From: Allantophomopsis cytisporea
Lineage: Eukaryota > Ascomycota > Leotiomycetes > Phacidiales > Phacidiaceae
Reading direction: 5' to 3'
Assembly (NCBI GenBank): GCA_024752435.1
Contig: CP103026.1
Span: 930,001 to 994,000 of the forward strand
DNA length: 64,000 bases
Both the position numbers and the translations under genes were made by a program. Positions within the stretch are counted from its first letter, which is position 1; every line of letters starts with the position of its first letter. Shown in pieces: positions 58,515 to 64,000 of the stretch. The notes under the pieces were generated by a model. It saw nothing but the letters and a program-made list of their open reading frames with translations, had not been told where the DNA came from and made no database searches.

Positions 58515-60218
58515 GTTCGTAGTTCGAGACGATTATTGGTTGTGGATCATGGTTTGCGGCGCGCCCATTGATTGAGCATATGTAGATTCCGCCGTCTTAT
58601 CATCGAAGGTCTGCGTGGTTCAAGGAGCGTCGTGTGCCTATTGCAACTGCAATGAAGAAGGATGTTCACAACACCTGCGTCAGTGTTTGACGGAGCCGCT
58701 GAGATCAGAGTTGTTGCCGCAAGAAAGCGGACGCAAAACTTCGCTTAGGTATGCTTGTTGCAAGCTGGAAGTGCTAAAGGAGCTTCTCCCGAGAAAATGA
58801 CGGTGGGGAGGGATTGGGAGGAAGGGCGGAGTGACGGAGTGACGGAATAATGGATTTAACGATCGGATATTTATAAATTATGATTGGTTGTAAGATCTAG
58901 CCTTGGTAGCCTCGCACGTGTTTTCAGCCTCGTCCATCACACCGGGACGACCGCAGACGGTCACTCCAACTTGATAGATAGACTTGCAACGGCAATATAA
59001 TATCGTTTCCATTACATTTCTCTATCTTATCGCCAGAACAATTGAGCTGTTCTTCTCTAGCTTATTTGTTTCTTCAAATCCATTGAATTAACTCTTCAAT
59101 TTACTACTTCCTAAATAGCTAAAGAGCTATATTCAGGGATTCACAAACATAATGCAGCTTATATAATCTTAATGCCTAAGGCATGCTTATCTACCTAGGT
59201 ACCTAAGGTATGTTGCGATGTCTTAATGTCTACCAGGTAAGGTAAAGGCAATGAACAACATTGCAGAACTGGAGTTTCTCCTCGTTATACTAACACGTTG
59301 CCTAATCCCTGATACATAGCACTTTTCATGAATATCATTCAAGTTGATCTTAGACTCTTCGAACCATACAAAGATTTAAGATCTTCGCAAATTGACCAAA
59401 GTTCTTAATCACGTGACTATGGATAAGTAACCCAATGCCACAGCGTTCCGTACCTCACCTACATACTGTACCTAAACAATACCTAGGTAATACCTGAGTG
59501 CCTCGGTATGTTTTCTCTATGTAATTCTGAAACGAGAAGTTATTCTAAAACATCACACTTATCAACTTCATAAACATGTATGCTGTCTTAATAGATCTAC
59601 TCTAAGTATCTGGAAGTTAGGTACGAAGATTTTTAAAGCTTCAGCTATTTAGATCCAGGTTGAATGCTAGGTCAACAACATCTACGATCCAACACATTCT
59701 CTGAAATGTACTCAACCCATGGATATTCCTGAAGCAAGAAATATAGCATCGTCAAACTACTACCACCTAAACTCATGAGTCTCCTTTTTGATCATGTCTG
59801 CAACAAACCACGTGCAAGATTGATTGAGCTCAGAAATAGCAACATGTACTCCTTTGTACGAAGTAAATAGTCATCCACGTGCATGAGAGCTTCTGTACGC
59901 ACTACGTACTGTCAGTACATGTACATACATTACTGTACACAGTAGATATCCAGCAGCCACTCCCCACCACGAAACGAAGCACCTCAGCATGCGCGCGCTT
60001 CCCCGATCAGCCTATCTATGCACATCTACATACGCATGCATTTGCGTAGTACAAAGTCTACTACGTGAAATACCATAGTAGAATCCAGTCCTCAGCAGAA
60101 CCCCTCTCGTCATCCAAACCGTCCACAAAGGCCACCGCCCGGACAACGTTACGGCGAACACGGGTACATACGATGCACATCAGCGCGGGAAATTCCTCGC
60201 GCCCTCATGGGTGCTCAT

Positions 60219-60240
60219 CGCTCGCTCGCTCGCTCGCTCG
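60219..60240. repeat. (CGCT)n microsatellite
   Basis: About five and a half CGCT units in a locally GC-rich stretch. Confidence 0.9.
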
Positions 60241-60685
60241 TTTCAGCGTACAACTAGGAAGGCCCGCAAGTGTTCGGGCCCCCCGGGGAACAGCGAAAGA
60301 GCTTCCAAGGGATATTCACGCTTCACGCTTCACTCACCTACCTACCTACCTATCTACCATACCTGCATCGCTGTGACCCTGAACCCTGGGCTGGGGCTGG
60401 GCTGGACTGCTGCACGCAGGACAGGACAGAGTCGAGAGACTGCAAGGCTCGCGCGCTCTGTGGAGCGGTGAGCGTGGGCGAGGCCACTGTTGAATGGTCG
60501 CTTGATGAGATGCAGTGCGCAGGAGCGAGGCGCATGCATGGGAAGACGAATCTGGGTCAGTGCCTATGCTATGCAATGTCTGGCTGGGGGTTTGGACCAG
60601 CAGACGGCGAGAGAGGACGGGGACTCGGATCGGGAATTCAAAAGGATGCTGTGGTATGGTATTGGTGGTATGGCGGTTGTTGAGT

Positions 60686-60714
60686 ACATACACATACATA
60701 CATACATACATACC
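60686..60714. repeat. (ACAT)n microsatellite
   Basis: About six to seven ACAT/CATA units with one interruption near 60691. A short (CTAC)n run lies upstream, about 60336-60358. Confidence 0.85.
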
Positions 60715-62528
60715 TGCATACTGTATTTGCACAGCATTTTTCCTGCATTATGGTGTACTGCGTCTTCTCGAGTAGACAGATACTTTTGTAAGACGGGGCG
60801 TATCTGCGCGATGCACACAAAAGACAGACCCTCGAGAGCGTTTCGTGGGCTTGTTGATAATGCTTTGTGGCTCAGGGCGGTCCTCGCAAGGCTTGGCGAC
60901 TACTTAGCAATGCTAATTAATATTCTACGAGGTATTCCACGAGCTATTCTACGAGACACTCAAGGTGCAGAGCCATTGTTTTCATTCCTTTGTCCTCGTG
61001 GGAAGCATATTCCGTCTCCTACCCACGCATGAACCCTTCCAGCCGGCATTCACGCAGTAGCTTTGCATGTCAGCGCGAGTTGACCAAGTGCTGCGTATTG
61101 CGTACTGCGTACTGCGTACAGTCTAGAGCTTCATCCCACTATCTAGGTATCAAACTGTCGTTCAATCATCTTCATACACAGGCACACAGGTACTCAGCAC
61201 TCTATCGAAAGCGCATGCCGTGGACTTTGGAGCCGATGTATCAGAAATCGAGGCAGCATGTCAGATGTTCCAGAACCATGCACGCCGAGAGAGATCTTCT
61301 GTCAGCGATGTTGAATGTGGAGGGGTAACATGTGGAGCTTTGATGGGATGGAATGGGTTGATTGGGCGCGCTGTTGACTGGCGACGGGCAACTATGGTAA
61401 CGCGGTAACCACCGCCGGATGTGCCCTTTTTGTCTGATTGTTGATGCTGTTTGGTCTGTTGCTTGGCTGGTCTCATCTGAATATCTGCGCGTCTTTTGCT
61501 TTTGTTCATAGTGTTTGTTTTGATTTCATGGTCGAGCCCCGCTGTCAGTCTTCTGACTACGCCTTAAGATATTACAGTAAGTGGTAGAGAGTATTCTGTT
61601 GTCAAGTGCAGTGCGGAAGGTTCGTGGGATATTGATCTAATAATGTACTGTCTGTGTACATGCCACGCCTGAGCCTGCACTTGGGCTATGGATAATCATA
61701 TTATAGTTAACACTGGTACTGTACTAATACCAATACTACCACTGCGAGATTAATACAATGTATTCATAGAAATGTGCTCATTTGATAGTCATTGAATCCC
61801 CATGAGAATCGTAGGATGGCAAGTTGGGTAATAATAGAGAGGAGCCCCACCATGCCTTTGCTGGATCTGGATGGGAGTCGGGCTTTTGGGTAAGCGGCAA
61901 TGTGTTGTACTGGGTCAAACCCGACAACTGGTGAGATTGCACAAGGTGACAAGACAAGCTCAAGCAAGAGAGAGAGTGGTTTGTAGGTATGCCGGAGTTG
62001 GAAAGACTTTGGACTTCTAGAGTATATTCTATGTACTACTATCTGTGTATTGATGGTGGAGGGGAGCTGTTTCCGCCATCCACCCATCCATCATTGGATC
62101 CTCTATCCTATTTTACGCAATAGGCGTACCTGCACGGTGGAATAGATTGGAATTAAGGTATTCAAAGTACCAGAATACGTCGGAGTATGGAGTTTTGCAC
62201 CAAGGACCTATCGTCACCCGCATGACATTTTCATCGGGTAGTTGTTGGTCATCAACATGGCATACTCATTCCGGTGTGCTTGAACTGCATACAGATGATC
62301 TACTTAGTATCCATAGAATATAGATGACTATATATACTATAGCAAACCAGTACTTTCTACCTTAAGTACTATACTACTCTCACTGCTTTCGTAATCCGAT
62401 CCAGAAAACGAGTACGATGTACCTGAGTAGAATAACAGAATCTCAGCGCTAGAACTCTTGGAATCATGGCTTTCGATAGTGGAGTGATGGTCGGGAAGTG
62501 GCAAAGGAACTGGAGGAAGGGGTCCTTT

Positions 62529-62636
62529 GGGGGGGGGGGTAGTGGTTTGTGAGGGTATTGGTCAAGGGTAGCGGTCAACCATCATCATCATCATTATCAT
62601 CAAGGAGGTCAAGGTCTCCCTCCCTCCCTCCCCCCC
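62529..62636. repeat. Clustered G-run, (CAT)n and (CCCT)n tracts
   Basis: Eleven consecutive G at 62529-62539, ATC/CAT units at 62580-62603, and CCCT-type repeats at about 62617-62636, within little more than 100 bp. Confidence 0.85.
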
Positions 62637-63075
62637 TCCACTTGGGGAAAGCTTCGAGGCAATGCCACGGCACTTGGTCTGATACTTAGAGCATGCACGC
62701 CATGTACGCCATGCTGTCCGATGAGAGCGATGGTGGGCTCTGGGAAATCTAAAATAAAAGCTCCGCCGCACAGGCTGTCTCTCCGTGATTTCTGAATTCC
62801 TACGGAACTGACCTAGGACAGGGCCATACCGTAGAGAGACAATTGAGTTGGGGTCGTGGCGGGGGTGTATTGAGTGAGTTGAGTGAAAAGTATGACTTGG
62901 TAATTACGCTGTAAATGAGATACGACTCGGAACTGGGCCAAGGTGAGGCCAAGTGACACAAGAGAGGGGTGAGTGAGTGTGTTATGAAGATTGAGGGGAG
63001 CAAGGGGAAAGGGTAAATACTAAGCGCTGCTTGCGATGTTGGCGTGGCCGTGGCAGTGGGAGTGGCAGTGAGTGA

Positions 63076-63140
63076 TTGAGTGAGTGAGTGAGTGAGAGAG
63101 AATGAATGAATGAATGAATGAATGAATGAATGAATGAATG
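63076..63140. repeat. (GAGT)n then (AATG)n tetranucleotide arrays
   Basis: About five GAGT units (63076-63095) followed by ten AATG units (63101-63140), flanked by further degenerate TGAG copies. Confidence 0.9.
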
Positions 63141-63801
63141 AGAGCGTGAGTGAGTGAGTAGCAGACAAGAGGATGAGGGGGAGGGGCAGTCCAGGCGAAA
63201 GGAGGGAAAAGTCAAGGCTGGGATATGGGTGATGGGTACGTCAGGTGTACAAAAGTAGTGGACTAATAGTACGGCATGGGGGAGATATGAGTAAACGGGT
63301 CAGGTATGGACAGACAGTAAATTACAGTAGCCGGACCACAGCACCGAGTGAAGTAGCCAATACTTGATATTCGCAGTGTGATATGCTGTTGCTTGTGGTA
63401 TCCTATACTTTGCTAGCACAATGAATCTTCATTCTCGCCCTCTTGGTCCATGAATGAGTCGTCCGTCTAGTAGTGTACACGATCCTGAGGTCGGTAGGTC
63501 GGTAGGAAGGTAGGTACCTGACCGTATTCGAGGTATTCGGCTCTATGACTGCGTAGTGGCATGAGCGACATCTCCTTCTGCTTCAGCTTCCTGCAGATTG
63601 TCTGGGTGACTTTGGGCGCTGATGGGGACATTGACAGACACTTGGGTCTAGACCTAAAACAGCATCGAAAAAGACTCTCGATGCCTTTATTCTGAGTGGC
63701 GACTTGTGCGGAGTCTGTCATTGGTCAGACGGCTGATCCGGGAACTGTAAGTCTTAGCCGGAAGTGGATTGATGTGAATTTCTCAAGTTATCAGCGGTAC
63801 C

Positions 63802-63837
63802 ACCAGTGCCACCAGTGCCACCAGTGCTACCAGTGCC
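63802..63837. repeat. 9-bp minisatellite, four copies
   Basis: Four tandem ACCAGTGCC units, the third ending in T. A reading frame through it would give a Thr/Gly-rich repeat, but no gene is supported around it. Confidence 0.85.
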
Positions 63838-64000
63838 ACGCCCACCCAACAGCTTTGAGTCCAGGCAGAAGATCCCCACTTCTTTTCCTGCACCATCACA
63901 CATAGCCCGCCCTCTCTGGGTCAGGTATTCGACTGTTGTCTCCGGGTGCTTATGAATTACAACATACCAGAAGCCCGATCCTTTTCCATCATCCATAGAG

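Larger units (their letters stand above)
58515..64000. other. Gene-poor, microsatellite-rich region
   Basis: About 5.5 kb in which I find no supportable gene on either strand. The first 500 bp are probably the promoter of the carrier gene and include ATTGG at 58883-58887 and CACGTG at 58915-58920. Further CACGTG boxes lie at 59410, 59809 and 59876, and two TACCTAGGTA palindromes at 59193 and 59480. To the right are tetranucleotide and trinucleotide repeats, G- and C-runs, and a 9-bp minisatellite. Frames such as 60270-60683 have odd composition (Trp, Cys and Gly-rich) and sit on repeats. Confidence 0.6.

Noticed and set aside
60270..60683. 137-codon plus-strand frame rich in Trp, Gly and Cys
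   Set aside because: Overlaps CTAC repeats, has unlikely composition and no homology that I can recognise.
62800..63215. Minus-strand frames with SFIHSFIHSF and SLTHSLTQSL repeats
   Set aside because: Direct translation of the AATG and GAGT arrays; no splice or start support.

Overview
The window is nuclear DNA of a filamentous ascomycete (Pezizomycotina). The evidence is short GT-AG introns (mostly 42-100 nt) with CTAAC or CTGAC branch sites, a group X hybrid histidine kinase, ATP-citrate lyase split into two divergent genes, a GPI-type GH72 cell-wall enzyme, and compact genes separated by microsatellite-rich spacers. A member of the Leotiomycetes is my guess from overall character, at low confidence. 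I see no tRNA, rRNA, CRISPR array, intact transposon or virus-like gene. Exon-intron models were built by hand from reading frame, splice signals and protein-family continuity.

Layout, left to right. 1-160: the 3' end of an unidentified gene. 1458-4974: a 1,111-residue disordered protein. 7537-15121: a 2,490-residue hybrid histidine kinase. 17255-18068 (minus): a cytochrome b561-type membrane protein. 19087-21498: SUMO E1 subunit Uba2. 21548-22624 (minus): a FabG/Oar1-like reductase whose stop lies 49 bp from the uba2 stop. 22826-23458: elongin C, divergent from the reductase. 23960-25519 (minus): ZPR1. 26812-27429 (minus): an Rpr2/Snm1/Rpp21-type RNase P/MRP subunit, divergent from lariat debranching enzyme Dbr1 (27782-29618). 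30803-32752 (minus) and 36487-38565 (plus): ATP-citrate lyase subunits acl2 and acl1 on either side of a 3.7 kb repeat-rich control region. 40668-42399: a Gas/Gel glucanosyltransferase. 43731-47129 (minus): a DDHD-domain phospholipase. 48280-51022 (minus): an 844-residue protein of unknown function. 53052-55399: a type II membrane protein with a repetitive, probably beta-rich ectodomain. 56332-58514 (minus): a calcium-regulated mitochondrial carrier (Sal1/SCaMC type). 58515-64000: 5.5 kb without a supportable gene, rich in simple repeats.

The genes are mainly housekeeping: SUMO and ubiquitin-type modification, RNA maturation, cytosolic acetyl-CoA supply, cell-wall remodelling, lipid turnover, mitochondrial nucleotide transport and stress signalling. 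Functional pairing is clear for acl1/acl2, which form one enzyme, and suggestive for rpr2/dbr1, both RNA-processing enzymes on a 352 bp shared promoter. I see no biosynthetic cluster or defence island. The least explained items are three large lineage-type proteins (1,111, 844 and 763 residues), a palindrome TACCTAGGTA present four times and only between genes, and the unusually long acl2 intron.
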